Shown: positions 31,417 to 43,596, counted from the stretch's first letter. The stretch is DNA of 64,000 bases from Limnanthes douglasii subsp. nivea (GCA_036936605.1 JAUPFV010000004.1:140474973-140538972), one strand, 5' to 3'. The notes: generated by a model not told the origin, from the letters alone. Made by a program: numbers and translations.

Positions 31417-32771
31417 GATAATATATAATTACCATCGGGAACCCACGTCCGCAGCAATTGCCTCGGGTTCTCCTTAGTATATGGGCGACCATTTTCCCAG
31501 CAACTACTAAGGAAGACAAACCGATGTTTCCAGCCCTTGTCACCTTCAAGGAAATCGTTTACAATCTTCCAAGTGTTAGCCAAGAAATAATAGAATAAGG
31601 GTGATTTGGGGGATTTCGAGAGCCCTGACATGGCAATGTACTCAGTCATCGGCATAACCCGACCCGATAAGCGAGAAGCCATTATGCATAACATCAGCGT
31701 ATACCACGCATTGGGCGTCAGTTGTGAGGGGCAGATGCTAAGGGTCTTAAAATACAGAGAAATCTCAGGGTCCCGAAGGAACCTGAGGCCCCAGTTGAAT
31801 AGCTCTGTAAAAATGACGATCTCCCGTGACCGAACGTGCACAGGCGTCTCACCAAGAACGGGGAATCGTACGGGGATGCACTCTGGGATCCCCCACCGGA
31901 TCAAAAGCTCTGCCTGTTTTGCGACAGAGAAGTAGAGATATTTGCCTTCAAAGAGGGAAATAACGTTGTCCCTTGGCAACAACCGATGATAAGTTGTGGT
32001 TATGACTGCTTCGATCTCCGCTGGAAGAGGTTCTTCGGGAGGAGCAGCAGCGGTGCCAGCAGCAGCGGTGCCAGCAGCAGCAACACCTTCCCCAGCAGCT
32101 AAGACATTCGCTTCTGGCTCTTCAGCATCTTCTTCTTGGATAGCATCGCGTTTAGGGGAGCCGGCAGCTGGAGGATCGACCGACTGGGGAAGAGGCTCTA
32201 TAAAGCTAGAGCTATTACTGGTGCGGGCGAGCTTCGATTCTTCTTCTTGCTGTTGGCGAGCACGCTCGATCTCCAGGTTCTGACGGTCTAGATCTCTTCG
32301 GGCAACGCCCAAAGGGGTACATGAGGTATTGACACCCGTCCGGTACCCTTGAATTGTGGGAGTAAGCTGGACTATTTCGGGAGAGTTACCCCTTATGGGT
32401 GAAGTAGAGGTGCTGGAATCTCCCATTGAAAGAAATCTGGTATGAGAATTTGCTGACAAAGGCGTCGGGCGCTCGGACTGCACGATAGGGGAGAGTGGAG
32501 AGCTGCTGCTGGAGGGGATAATGATGGCCTCGGGGGTGTGAGCACCGACAGGTTCGGGTACGATAAAGGATTCCGCAGGAATAGGAATAGGAGGGACAGG
32601 GTCGTGGGGGAGAGGCACGTGTGTGAAAGGCTTTGTATTAGAACTCCATATTAATCCCGCAGCTCGGTACTCTTCAGCTCGGTCGCTAATATTGGCCCAG
32701 TCAATAAACCCAAATACAGGCTCGATCTTCTTCTTCGATTTTCCTTTTAGCTTCGGGTTCTTACTTTTCAT
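30081..32771 (-). pseudogene. Antisense ORF (aORF) of retrotransposon 1, nearly intact
   Basis: This is a large ORF on the strand opposite to gag-pol, between integrase and 3' LTR. Start 32771 (MKSKNPKLKGKSKKK). A 90-nt intron (31432-31343, GATG/GTAATT to TGCAG/TGTCAA) holds an (ATT)n tract. Removing it joins RTWVPD to VSKEFIQKP. A single TAG at 31032-31034 interrupts the frame before the last 306 residues. The middle (RWGIPECIPVRF; FNWGLRFLRDPEISLYF; CIMASRLSGRVMP; FVFLSSCWENGRP) matches the domain often annotated as putative gypsy-type transposon protein (Transposase_28-like). The end has a coiled coil (LEEEVKRGEAAKVLLEEKLK) and an acidic tail. Function unknown. It has its own promoter-like region (32772-33000). 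Confidence 0.82.
31378..31415. repeat. (AAT)n microsatellite in the aORF intron
   Basis: About a dozen AAT triplets lie inside the 90-nt intron. Because the intron length is a multiple of three, the genomic frame stays open through a run of Leu codons, which hides the intron from ORF callers. Confidence 0.9.
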
Positions 32772-33000
32772 AAACTCTGCTTTCTCTCTCTAGAGTGGTC
32801 AGAACGGGACTTTTTCTCTCTAGAATTTCTCAGAGAGAGATTTAGTGAATTAAGTATTTATAGGTAGCTTGCCTTAACCACTTTACGCATGGGAGAGCCC
32901 AAACGACGAAAAGCAGCGGGAAGTTGAAGAGCCTTTTGGAGAGATGTGCAGACGGGCATGCTTCGAGTAAAGGGACGACACGTGTAGATTTAGCCCAACA
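32772..33000 (-). promoter_or_regulatory. aORF promoter of retrotransposon 1
   Basis: On the minus strand there is a G-box ACACGTGT (CACGTG at 32979-32984), then TATAAATA (32855-32862), then a CTCTAGAGAGAG-type leader before the ATG at 32771. The same order and spacing occur before both aORF copies of retrotransposon 2. Confidence 0.65.
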
Positions 33001-33418
33001 AAGCACACTATAGGCGCTAGTCAGGCTAGCAACGTAGGTCTGCACCGGCTAGTTCAGATGGGCATGCTAGATGGGCTCCGTGTACCCGGTTTTTCCTCCC
33101 AAGCCCAGATTACCCGTTTGGGCCCATAGGGAATCCGTTAATCAGGATCGGTGGTAGACTCATTATAAGCTTTTTTAGCGTCGGTAACGATTCGTAGTCG
33201 TTCCTGAAGCTTTAGTAATAGCATAGGGGGTCAGTCATCATTCAGGAGAAAGCGGACGGTCGTGTGTCACATCCTTAAGCCGCACCGATACCGATGCAAT
33301 GTGATCATTCGATACTGAGGCAATGTGGTCATTCAATACCGAGGCAATCGTCATAGACGGTTCGAAATACTTTATTTACAAGTCTTTATTCCCGACGCTC
33401 TTGAAGACTGGGGGCTAC
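33001..33418. other. 3' untranslated region of retrotransposon 1 with polypurine tract
   Basis: No gene. At 33255-33355 a short unit around CGATACYGAGGCAATGTGGTCATT is repeated about three times. The GAAGACTGGGGGCTAC before 33419 is the polypurine tract that primes plus-strand synthesis. Confidence 0.7.
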
Positions 33419-33748
33419 TGATAAGGAAGTAATTCGTCGATCCCAATAGAAAATGAGTCAATTGCAAATTTGAGAAGGGAAAAATGCCCATTATTGTATT
33501 TATTGTTTATTATAAGACAATGTGTAAATAAAGTAGTTTGTAAAGGACTAATTGTGAAATAATAAAAGACTACCAAGGACATAAATGGGTCACACCTTCC
33601 CCACTATAAAAGGGAGCCCATTTATTCTTGGTAGGTGGACAATTCTTTAATATATTCTCTTTCTACTTTCTCTCTCTACATTTTGAGCTCTAGTCACATC
33701 AGGTCCAAGATTCAAGATTCCTTATTTTTGTCATTTATTCTCTCATCA
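33419..33748 (+). repeat. 3' LTR of retrotransposon 1
   Basis: 330 bp, TG...CA, about 97% identical to the left LTR. It is followed by ATACT, against GTACT before the left LTR. Confidence 0.95.
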
Positions 33749-35159
33749 ATACTAATAACTTATCTTTGGTTATATGCCTCCCACTTGTCATTTGGTAGAT
33801 TACTAATACTTTGATTTATAAGATGATAGAAGAAACTGATTGGCAAGTACCATTCAAAGGTTTTGAAGGTTTTTACAGTTGTAAATTCAGTGCGATATAA
33901 ATTTATGGCCGGACCTAAGTAGTTATTGATATGGAAATTGAAATGGTAAAAAGCTATAACCCATTTATGCCTCACAGTAAATTTGCAACAGACTACTGAA
34001 GAAGAACGACTGAGCCATTAGTAAGTATTTTTCAAAGAAATAACATGGTTAATATAACATTGTTATTTTGTAAAAAATACTCGTGATTAGTTTTTCAAAG
34101 AAAATCGCATGTTATATCTAAGATTCTAACTGCTCTAAACTCTTATTAACAATTTTCATATTGTACGAAAAAAGGATACATACGTGGTGTAAAAAAATAT
34201 AGTAAAAAATGAAAGAACACCCCACAACAAAAACCAGACAGCCTCGACTGCGACGTGTTTGTTTGTGAATACGCCAAAGACATTATCCAAAAGACTTTGT
34301 ATAAGACACTTAAATTGAAGATATGTGTCAAACTAGTAGAGCTTAAATATTTTATTATTTTCTAAATGATATAAACACTAACGTTCAACGATAGCTCTCT
34401 TGATAAAGTTTTTTCTGATGTGACCAAATTTGTAATTTGACATATTTTGTAAGTAATTTGACAGAATAATGAGTAGCCCTGAACTCGTAGCATTGATTAA
34501 CACAAAAGTCTGCTTGATTAGTAACAATACATGAATAACATGGTTGCAAATATACTTATATCGCAAGGTCATCATATAAAACAACTCGAAAGGCCATGTA
34601 AGTTTTGTTGTCTGTTAGTTAATATACCATATTTGCATGGTTAAATTTCAAAGACATCACATAATTGGATATTTTTTAAATGCATTAGTTACTACTCTCA
34701 ACACTGGGCATGCATGGTAATTAATACAGGAAATGTCAACTAGTGGTTATATGATCATGTTAGTATTTAAGCTTTTAGTTATCTCAGTTAGTTAAGTTAA
34801 ATTGCTTGATTTGACACAAGTAGATATCCAACAATGAGTAAAGAAAGAACTAAAAAACAAAGATCAATACTGGGTTAGAGTTCTGTCTATATATAAGAGT
34901 ACCCATAGGGTATTATACATAAACTCTTAAGAGAAAAAAACTCATAAACTCTTCATATTAAAAAACCATGACGTGTTTCCTTTCATCTGACGACTCGTAT
35001 GGCTACTCATCATCTTTGGATGATAAATTTTTTGACTTTTTGAACCATTTCTCAAACTAAATGTTTTTAACAACCATCGAAAACTCGTCAAACTCTTCTA
35101 GAAATGGGTTAATATTTAGCTTTTATAATAAATATATATTTATGGATTCTGGTTTATTA

Positions 35160-35372
35160 TCGGGAGATGAGTCAAAACCCAACGAACTTTCACAGATAAA
35201 CGGAAGAGAGAGGACTCAGAGGAAGAAAAAGAGGAAGAAAAAGTACCAAACCCAAAGGAAGATAAGGAGGAGGTTGATAACGAGATACAAGAAGAGAGTG
35301 AAGATGGAGAGGATGATGACTAGATGGATGAAGATGAGAAGTCTGAAGAAGAACACTCTTCTTCTGATGGTT
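35160..35372 (+). pseudogene. Acidic ORF relic
   Basis: In one plus frame the segment reads EREDSEEEKEEEKVPNPKED, then DKEEVDNEIQEESEDGED, a TAG, then MDEDEKSEEEHSSSDG and a stop. Such acidic tails are common at the ends of transposon-encoded and chromatin proteins. Nothing upstream identifies a family. The 114-residue basic ORF in another frame (35061-35405) is a shadow of this. Confidence 0.35.
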
Positions 35373-36654
35373 GAATGTTTTTATTTTGCATGTTTTTATT
35401 GTTAACTCGCGCTGTAAACTGGCCAACCCTAAACTATAGTAGTATTTTTTGTTAGGGTTGAAAGTATGAAGACCGTTAGGGCCTTTTTTTGTTCATTCAA
35501 GGCAACTTATAATATTTATTTAATTAATATAAAAAGTTTATGGTCTCATCTGGGTCTTTTAAGTAGATATGATAGTTTAATATACAAAAAATAACATGTT
35601 TGATATATGTTTGCTATCGCATGGTCTATTATATTGAAGAAGTATCATGTTTAATATATAATAAACTCACATAGTCTATATACCTAAACTCACATATTTG
35701 GAACTATAATATCTAGCATATCTAATAAACTTAAAATCAAATGGTTTAATATACAAGAAATCACATGGTTAGATTATATAGAAGAAGTAGCATGTTTAAA
35801 CTACAAGAAACTTGCATGGTTGGAAATATAGGATCTAGCATAGCTAAATAGGCTTAAAATCAAATGGTTTAATATACAAGGAATCATATGTTTGGTTTAT
35901 ATAGAAGAAGTAGCATGTTTAATATACAAGAAAATCTCATGGTCAATATACCCAAACTCGTATAGTTGGAAATATAAGATCTAGGATAACTAACAAACTT
36001 AAAAACGAATTGTTTAATATACAAGGAATCACATTGTTGGTTTATATAGAATAATAACATGTTCAATATTTAAGAAACTTGCATGGTCGGTTTAAAATAC
36101 AAAAAAGTTGCATGATTGGGTAAGTAATGAATCACAGGTTAAAGTAGGACCTCACATGTGCTCTTATTATGGCATGGTTTTGAATAATATCCACACCTTA
36201 ACTGCTTGGTTGTTATTTCTCCTCTAGACTAAATATGTTTCTTTTAAGGCATTCTAGCTCGTCTTTTCATGTTCGTAGGCAGAGTTTCTAGCTCAGACGG
36301 ATCATTAGAGCCTGATATTTCTTCAAAATTGGTTATCGTCAGTATTATAAAAGAGTAAGTTGACTTGTAATTGCTAACAATGAAGAATAGCTCTATTAAC
36401 GTCATATGATCTTGATGAGTCGAATCTATTATAGCTAAAGTGTGAGAACATGGAAAACAATCTTGTTACCACGCACCAGAAGAATATTTGAAATCCAGTT
36501 AATTAAAAACCATAACATGATCTGAAAAAACTTTAAATAAGGCCGCAAAAGACTTATGGACTATCTATGTACGATATTTTTCAACATTTTGCTTTAACTT
36601 CTTTTCATACTAAGGGCATAATTTAGTACCCCAGATTAGCCCTTCCGAATAACG

Positions 36655-37860
36655 TTATGAAATTTGAGTCATAAGTAAGACTCTAATCTTGTAAATTAAT
36701 TCAACAAAGGGTAGACAACGCATTTTTTTAATCTGATTGTTAAACAATTCAGTTGCAATAGATGTCATAGCACCATATTGGTTCTCTTTAACAAATTTAT
36801 GAGCATACATCTCCCAAGGTGATTTTTCAAGAATTTTTTCAATTTTTTTACCATATTTACATAGATTCTGAAAAATATTCATTAAAAATATCTACACTTG
36901 GAGCATAAGAACTTCGATCAAACAGACTTAACATCCTAGCTTTAAACGTTCAATTAATATTATTCAGAACATACCTCAAATTCTGAACAAGATGTAAAAT
37001 ATAGTAGGCATCATAGTAGTTTGGATACAAGACAGAAATAACATTAATGATACCTAAATGGTGGTGTGAAATAAATGTGATTTGACACTCCAACAAATGA
37101 GGTTTCAATCTCTCCAAAAACCATAGCCAATTATCAGCATCTTCAAAACCAACAATACCAAATGTAACAAAAAATATGTATGCAAAACAAAATAAGTAAA
37201 CATGTTTTACATGTCTAGCATGGTCAAATATAAAAGAGCTTTCATTGTAAAGTGTATAATAAAATAAAATTTTTATTAATCAAAGAACTCACATGGTCAG
37301 TTATATGACAAGTCGCATATTTAATATAAGAAACTAGCATGGTTAAATATACAATAACTCGCATGGTTCAATGTATAATTAAGTAGCATGTTTGGTGTAA
37401 TAAACTAAACAAGATATATCATAGTTAATATACAAAGGAAATGTAAAGTATTTTATATTACAAGTCACATGTTTACCAAACCGAAACTAGCATGGTCAAA
37501 TATACAAGAACACGTATGGTTCAGTATACAACAGAACTCTCATTATCTTCAATACTATAATCGCATGGTCGTTTCCAATTATAACTAAACTTGCAAGTCA
37601 TCAAAATATAAGAAAAGTGTGAAACTAATCGTTGTTAACATCCTTCGCTACGACGTATAACGATACACCCTTATGATTGCTGGTTAAGAAGGTTCCATCG
37701 ACAAATAAAAGCAGACGACGTGAAAACCTTAGAGATATGAACAGAATGTTATAAAACAGCGCTTGAAGATGTTTCCAACAGCTAATTCCAAATGACAGTC
37801 GGTATTAATATCATGACTTTCTAATCGTTTGAAGTATCCTTTGAGTAAAGTAAAAAAACT
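36655..37860 (-). pseudogene. MuDR-like transposase remnant
   Basis: Minus-strand blocks appear in MULE order: ELAVGNIFKRCFITF near 37790; LLFVDGTFLTSNHKG then SLYVVAKDVNN at about 37640-37720 (first catalytic Asp in VDGT); FGIVGFEDADNWLWFLERLK at about 37105-37165; TFISHHHLGIINVISVLYP at about 37020-37090 (normally SDRH, the catalytic Asp now His); ILHLVQNLRY; then EKSPWEMYAHKFVKENQYGA followed by TELFNNQIKKMRCLPF (36655-36882). Between the VAKD and FGIV blocks, which are adjacent in normal MULEs, lies about 450 bp of RCATGGTT repeats. A 100-residue stretch at 38305-38607 may be the N-terminal region. Many stops; inactive. Confidence 0.72.
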
Positions 37861-38669
37861 AGAAATATCTCTGAAAACTCCCATCATTGTCTTTTCTAAA
37901 GCATTCTATGAGAAAATGTAAGAGATATCAAAATTGCAGTCCTGTTTAACAAACAATTGTGTATTTTTTTCAATCACGGAATGATATGTCCTAATCGAAT
38001 CATGAATTTATGTACCAATCAAATCTGATATCAAATACCTCCGATGTTGTTTGGAAAAGTGAGGCTGCAAATATGTCGTTCAACAAACCACTAAATCATC
38101 ATAAAACCGATGATTGAATCAACTAATGCATAAATTTTCCACTTACATCCAATTGAGACTTTATTATCATAATAAGAAGTTATCTTACTTATTGTATTAT
38201 GCATGTATTTAAAATAAAAAACATGCTCTAAGGCATAGCGACATAAATATAGCCTTAGAGCTACAACACCTTCATAGAAAAGTTAACTAACACATGTAAT
38301 TGCATCAGCCCACCCAGTGGTAGCAAGTTGTTGTTTTTTTGTGATCCAAAAAAATTAAATCATTACTACTCTCCCCACTAGTTAGTTGATTCTTCGAAGG
38401 TTCTCCTAAACTCATGCTTGGTTCTTTAAGTTTTATAACATCAACCATATCAACGAGTTGTTGTTTTATAATAAAACTAATATTTTTTAAACACTCCACA
38501 TCAAGATATACTACTGAACCCACAAAATCCTTCGCATTATTAAACAAACAATTCTTGTTATCACCGTGTAGGTAATAATGAAATAACATGTCTACTATAC
38601 AACACAACTTTTGTTATCGTCACCACTAAAATCGCATGGTCGTCAACATTGGTGTGGATAATAATTACC

Positions 38670-39112
38670 TGAGGGTAGGCTAGTAATTTCAAGTGGAGTT
38701 TCAAGGTGGTGTATGGGTGTTTAACGGTGGTGTGTGGGTGTTTAACGGTGGTGTGTGGGTGTTTAACGGTGGAGAGATAATTAAGCAGCTTGGTAGTAGT
38801 TAAGTTTCATTACCCATAGTTAATGCTGGTGGTTGGGTATTTATAGTGTGATGTTTGGGCCCTTATGGGCTTTCGGGTCATGTTTAATGGACCCGGGTCA
38901 TGTTTAAAGACCCATGAGTTCTAAGCAGGAGGGCAAGTAGCTTAGTCAAAAAGTGTTTAGGTTTTTTAGTACTTTAGTCATAGTTCGAACAGCCTTAAGT
39001 TTACAGTGTTCAAAGTGATCTGTCCGATTTATGTGCTTGTAGCCTGTCCGGTATTCAGAGAGACTTAGGCTGATTTGCCCTTCCGGGGAGCATGCTGAAT
39101 TCGGACTCATCA
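38670..39112 (-). repeat. 3' LTR of retrotransposon 2
   Basis: 443 bp, ending GGACTCATCA on the plus strand. It is longer than its partner partly because of three 21-bp tandem units of GGTGGTGTGTGGGTGTTTAAC at 38705-38767. Confidence 0.8.
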
Positions 39113-39552
39113 GGAGCCCCTTTTTTAGGTGTTTGAACAAGTGTCCTTGTCAAAGAACTGAAAAACAGTCCGATTGCATGAAGTGGTTCTTAATCCGGAC
39201 AGAGTTGTGGGTATACTCGGACAGATTAAACGTTACGAATTCCAAACAGTTTTTGCCAGAGTTAGTGGGACACGTGTCGCTTTCTGATTGGCCACTCCAG
39301 CCGTTTTTTTCACCTTGAATTTCGCACCACCTTCTTTAACAAGTAACGTCTTTAATTGCCAATAGTGACATCAGCGCCGTCTTTTAATCATTACCCAACT
39401 TTTCGGATTCTCCTAGGAATTAACTCATTTTTCTTCAAATCTACTATAAATTCACATTCATTTTTCACTGTTTTACTATCTTTCTCAAATCTTACTCTGC
39501 AATTTTACTCAAAGCTTTCTCTCTCTAGAACAAAAATTCCCTTGGCTGTTTT
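39113..39552 (+). promoter_or_regulatory. aORF-A promoter and element 3' region
   Basis: After the purine tract next to the LTR, the plus strand carries GGGACACGTGTC (CACGTG at 39271-39276), TATAAAT at 39445-39451, and a CTTTCTCTCTCTAGAACAAA leader before the ATG at 39553. The layout is the same as for the aORFs of element 1 and copy B. Confidence 0.65.
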
Positions 39553-41775
39553 ATGTTTACAACAAGAACAACATTGATCAAAGGCGGTTGGCTCAACCTC
39601 TCGGAGTTGGAGAAAGCACAAAGGGTCGAGAAGGAAAAGCGAATAGCAGCAGGGCTACCATCGTCACCTGTTGAGAAACCAACCTCCTCTGTTGCAGAAT
39701 CTGATAGAGGCTCATCCTCTTCCAAAGGTACCAAGCCCAAAAAGCTCATTCAATCCACCCTTTCTCCCATCGTATCTGGATCCTCAGTTCAGGACTCAAG
39801 ACCTGCTGTTGAACCAGGAGTCACCGCTACAAGTGTTAGGAAACCCTCACCTTTTATTGCCATGGGGTCTGATTCTGACCACTCCCCGGAGAAGTTAGTC
39901 ATTAAGAGGCCTAGCCGGTTAGTCAAAGGACTAACCTCGAAGAATACTCCCTCGAAATCGGGGGCAAAAAATAGTGACTCTGGGTCTGGAGTGCCCTTTA
40001 GAGCTCCCCGGGAGAGGCTGTCCGGTCCGGAGGCCAGCAGCCCGGCACCCCCCAGAGAATCTTCTGCCTCAGAAACTCAACGCGAGGTGAGAAGTCAGAT
40101 GAATACGGGCAGGAAACAGTCCGGAGGGCAGGCTATGCCAAGCTTCAATCCTCCCCGAACCACTTCCACAGAAGTCCCTCCAATAATTATGGAGGAGAGA
40201 ATGGAGGACTCTACTGAAGAGGTCCCCTTTGAGTCCAAGTCCTCCGGACAGGCTGATACCACTGCTGCTGCTGCCAAAAAGGGCAAAGAGAATTTGTACC
40301 TAAGGCGTCCGGACCTGCCGGAGTGCCTTGAGGGGAGAGTGGGGCCGTGCTTTCACAAAGTCGAGTTTAAGTACCTCTTGGCCTTGCATAAGACCAAGTA
40401 TGCATTCATCCATACCTCTGATTTGGGTAGAATGCGCACCAAATGGGGGATCCCTGAAAAACGTGAAGATAAGGATCCCCATTGATCCGGAGACCCCAAT
40501 GCACTGTAAACGAAACGAGATAGTCTTCTTTACGGAGCTATTTAACTGGGGGCTCAAGTTCCCACTAGACCCGGAGATTGTGCGCTACTTCCACCTGGTC
40601 AAGCTCTGCCCAACACAGCTAAGCCCCAATGGTTGGTTCACCTTAATGTCATGTATTATGGCGTCTAGGTTATCTGGGATCCCTCTTCCTATGGAAGAGT
40701 TTGCTGTAGTGGCCAACCTGTGCAAGCATCATCAGTTCCCCTTCTACCATTTCAACATGGGGAACGATCTCAAGGCTGTTGATGATCTCCTGGAATCGGA
40801 GAGTAAGTGGAGAAGCCAATTCCTGTTCGTTAGTTGTGCCTGGGAAAACGGCAGGAAAATCAAGGCCGGAGAGAACCCAAGCCTCCTCAGGAGTAGGTGG
40901 AGGAGTGACCGTAAGTCTCTCAACTTGAGTCTCTGTCCGTTTTTTTTTAAGTTAAGTTTTTATTAACCAACTTCTCTTCTGTTTTGTCAGAGCTGCCAAA
41001 GGAGTTCGGGGACTACCTGAAGGCCGGACAGACTTCCTGTGGCAAAATCAATGTTTGGGCCGCAGAGAATTGGGAAAATCGATTCCATAAGGCCTTCACT
41101 CCTGGGAATCTAGCAAGGTCTCAACTGTGGAACACCATAAGCCGAAGAGACCTAACTTGGGAGGAGTTCACCACCCAGCCTGATGAAGACATAGTGCTGA
41201 GAAGGTCCCACGAGCTGGATGGGACACTCTACCTGCCTGCCCGGGCCAAAGCCCCAAGCAAAATGAAGGGCAGAAGAAAAGGCAAGAAGGTGGCAGGTGA
41301 TGCTGAGAAGGATGCCCCAATAGAGCCAGAGGGGCCAGCCCAAGTTCAAATTGATGCAACTCTCTTGCAGGTGGTGGAGCAAGAGACCGAGAGGCAGGAA
41401 GTAGACCTTCCAAAACCTCCAAGGGCTCCCAAGAGGACTCGCAAACAAGCAAGTGAAAGCGCTGACCGGGTAGTTAAGAAGAAAAAGACTTCACAAGGAG
41501 ATGAGCTCGCTCTCCGGGATCCGGAGCCCTCTTTTCCCACTGGCTCTTCAGACCCAACGCTGGCCGAAGAGATCCCCAGAGAGTTTCACACTGATGAAGT
41601 CGAGGGGGGAGAGCTCAACTTGGATGAAGTGGACATCACCGGTCTGGGCAGGCTTGGTGAATATTTCCTTGGCCTGCCCAAAGACGAGTTCGCAGGGCCC
41701 TACATCCCTCCGAGCAGCTCCAATACGGTCAACTTTAACGGACAAATACCCCAAAATGGTTGTATGCTTAGATGA
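39553..41775 (+). pseudogene. Antisense ORF copy A of retrotransposon 2
   Basis: Start MFTTRTTLIKGGWLNLSELE. Residues to about 250 are Ser/Pro-rich. The conserved domain follows (RTKWGIPE; FFTELFNWGLKFPLDPEI; SCIMASRLSGIPLPMEE; FLFVSCAWENGRKI), interrupted by a one-base frameshift near 40460. An 80-nt intron (40911-40990, GACC/GTAAGT to GTCAG/AGCTG) restores the frame and sits at the same place as in element 1. Downstream are QLPKEFGDYLKAG, a basic segment and an acidic segment. The ORF ends abruptly at 41775, just after VNFNG, the point where copy B continues into a coiled coil, so the 3' third is missing. Function unknown. Confidence 0.82.
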
Positions 41776-43394
41776 AACACCCCAAAATACAAAAACTTTG
41801 ATGCTGAAAAATGGTTCACGCTCAATTTCTCCGTCGATGGACAAAGAAACACGATCTAGAGTCGTAAATCGACTAAGTCTTATGTGTTATGCTGCTCTGA
41901 TTACCCTAAGTTGATGACCTGAATGAGAAAACATGTAAACTCTGGTATGAAGAGAAAGCAAGAGGCGAATACAAACAAATTCAAATGTTTAAAAGGTCAA
42001 ATTGAGGGAAAAAGCAAGTTCTAAAACAACTAAGCTTATATAGTTGATATAAGGCATTTATGATATTAAAAAATGGGTATTAAGTGCATTTATTTGCAGA
42101 AAATGGGTATTAACTAAGCATAAATAATAGTTTGTGTATTAGATGACAGTATAGTTTGTGATTATGTACCTTTAATAATATTTCCCTATTATTTTAGACA
42201 ATATTAATCGCTTTATAATGTTACATGGTATCCAAATTTTAAATAAAACATATTACTTTAACTTATAATTGTAAAAAATTGAAAAATAATAATTTAATAA
42301 GTTCATATCTACATTAATTTTATATCTACGTTAATTTCGTATTAAAATAAAAAAATTATACAAAATTATGATATTTCTCATATCAATCGTTTTTAGAGAA
42401 CAAATTTTGCATAAACAAACTTCATATCAATTTAAAATTTAATCTGTACAAATTTAATAAACATAAAATTATATCCATATATTTTAATAAAAAAATTATA
42501 AGTCTAGTTTCGAATGATAAAAATATTATATTAAAATAAAATAATTTGACAATATTATCGTATTTTTCGTAGCATTCATTCAAACGCTCAAAAAACATAT
42601 TTTGCGTCAATAAATTTTAAATATAATTTAAATTTATTTCTGATTAATTTGTCAAAATTGCTTAGATCTATGACTCTAGTTTATAATGAAAAAAAATCAT
42701 ATTAAAATTTTAAAAAATTACACAAAGTTATTGTATTTTTTTTAACACTCATCAAAAACTTATTTTGTATCAACAAGTTATAGATTATATTAAAGTGTAA
42801 TTTTATATTAATTTAAAAAATATAAATTTTAATTTTATATATTGTTCTGAAGCTCTACGAATCTAGTTACTAATAATAATAAATACAGTATTTTTCGTAA
42901 TAAATGTCAAAATTGACAAAAACTTATTACACATCAACAAATTTGGACCAAATTATAATATAGTAAGCACTTATTTAGAATGTTTAAAATTTAACTCCAT
43001 ATGTATTAGTGAAGGTCTATATGTCTAAATTCCAATACATACAACATCATATTAATATAACAAGATTATACAAAGTTATGATATTTATTTTAACAATTGT
43101 TAAAACTGTCAAAACTTGATTTTTGTATCGATTTTTTTTTTATCAAATTAAAATATGCATTTGCATTAATTAAATTTTATATAAAAAAATAATTATTTAA
43201 TTTTATATGTTTTGATATATATGATATTTTGTGTTTGCCTTTTAAGAAAATTATTCATAAATATTAATTTTTATTTTTAATATATTTATATTAGTTGAGT
43301 TTTATTTTTATTTTATGGTAGTAAAGTAATAAAAAAAGAAACGTTTAAAGAATTTATAAAGTGCTTAATTAGATTCTTAAGTTGTCTTTACAAT

Positions 43395-43457
<63 letters not shown>

Positions 43458-43596
43458 TTTTAGTCTCGTGTAATAGTTACATATTATCCTATAATATTTT
43501 GAGGCAAATAAATAAATTACATACAATCTTGTAATAATTTCATGATCCTATAATTGTATGAATATTCAATCTCATAATATATTATATTTGATATCT
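41776..43596. other. Very AT-rich noncoding DNA
   Basis: No gene is recognised on either strand. The stretch interrupts retrotransposon 2 between its two aORF copies and has repeated but diverged words such as TATATTAAAAT and CAAAATT. It contains an (AT)n run near its right end. Its origin is unclear: possibly an insertion with unrecognised ends, or the decayed LTR and flank of the copia fragment beside it. Confidence 0.5.
43397..43454. repeat. (AT)29 microsatellite
   Basis: About 58 bases of perfect alternating AT. Confidence 0.95.

Larger units (their letters stand above)
23001..33748 (+). mobile_element. Tat-type Ty3/gypsy retrotransposon 1
   Basis: Two direct repeats of 329 and 330 bp (23001-23329 and 33419-33748) start TGATAAGGAA and end CTCTCATCA. 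A TGGCGCC primer-binding site follows the left one and a purine-rich GAAGACTGGGGGCT tract precedes the right one. Flanks are GTACT and ATACT (4 of 5 match), consistent with a mutated 5-bp duplication. Internal order is gag, protease, RT, RNase H, a second archaeal-type RNase H, integrase, then an 87-bp tandem array and a large antisense ORF. The double RNase H and antisense ORF are marks of the Tat lineage. The LTRs differ by about 11 substitutions and one indel, so it is moderately old. All coding parts are broken. Confidence 0.93.
33749..38669. mobile_element. Decayed DNA-transposon zone, right part
   Basis: This continues the left zone across retrotransposon 1: RCATGGTT-type repeats are dense at 34020-34110, 34530-34740, 35570-36130 and 37190-37600. 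It contains an acidic ORF relic (35160-35372, plus) and a broken MuDR-like transposase (36655-37860 and possibly to 38607, minus). No terminal repeats could be assigned. Retrotransposon 2 inserted at its right edge. Confidence 0.45.

Noticed and set aside
31286..31549. ORF with a long Tyr run, and the poly-Leu stretch in the aORF
   Set aside because: Both come from the (AAT)n tract in an intron with good GT/AG borders.
41152..41540. Minus-strand ORFs over aORF copy A
   Set aside because: Shadows of the real plus-strand frame, which is supported by similarity to the aORF of element 1.
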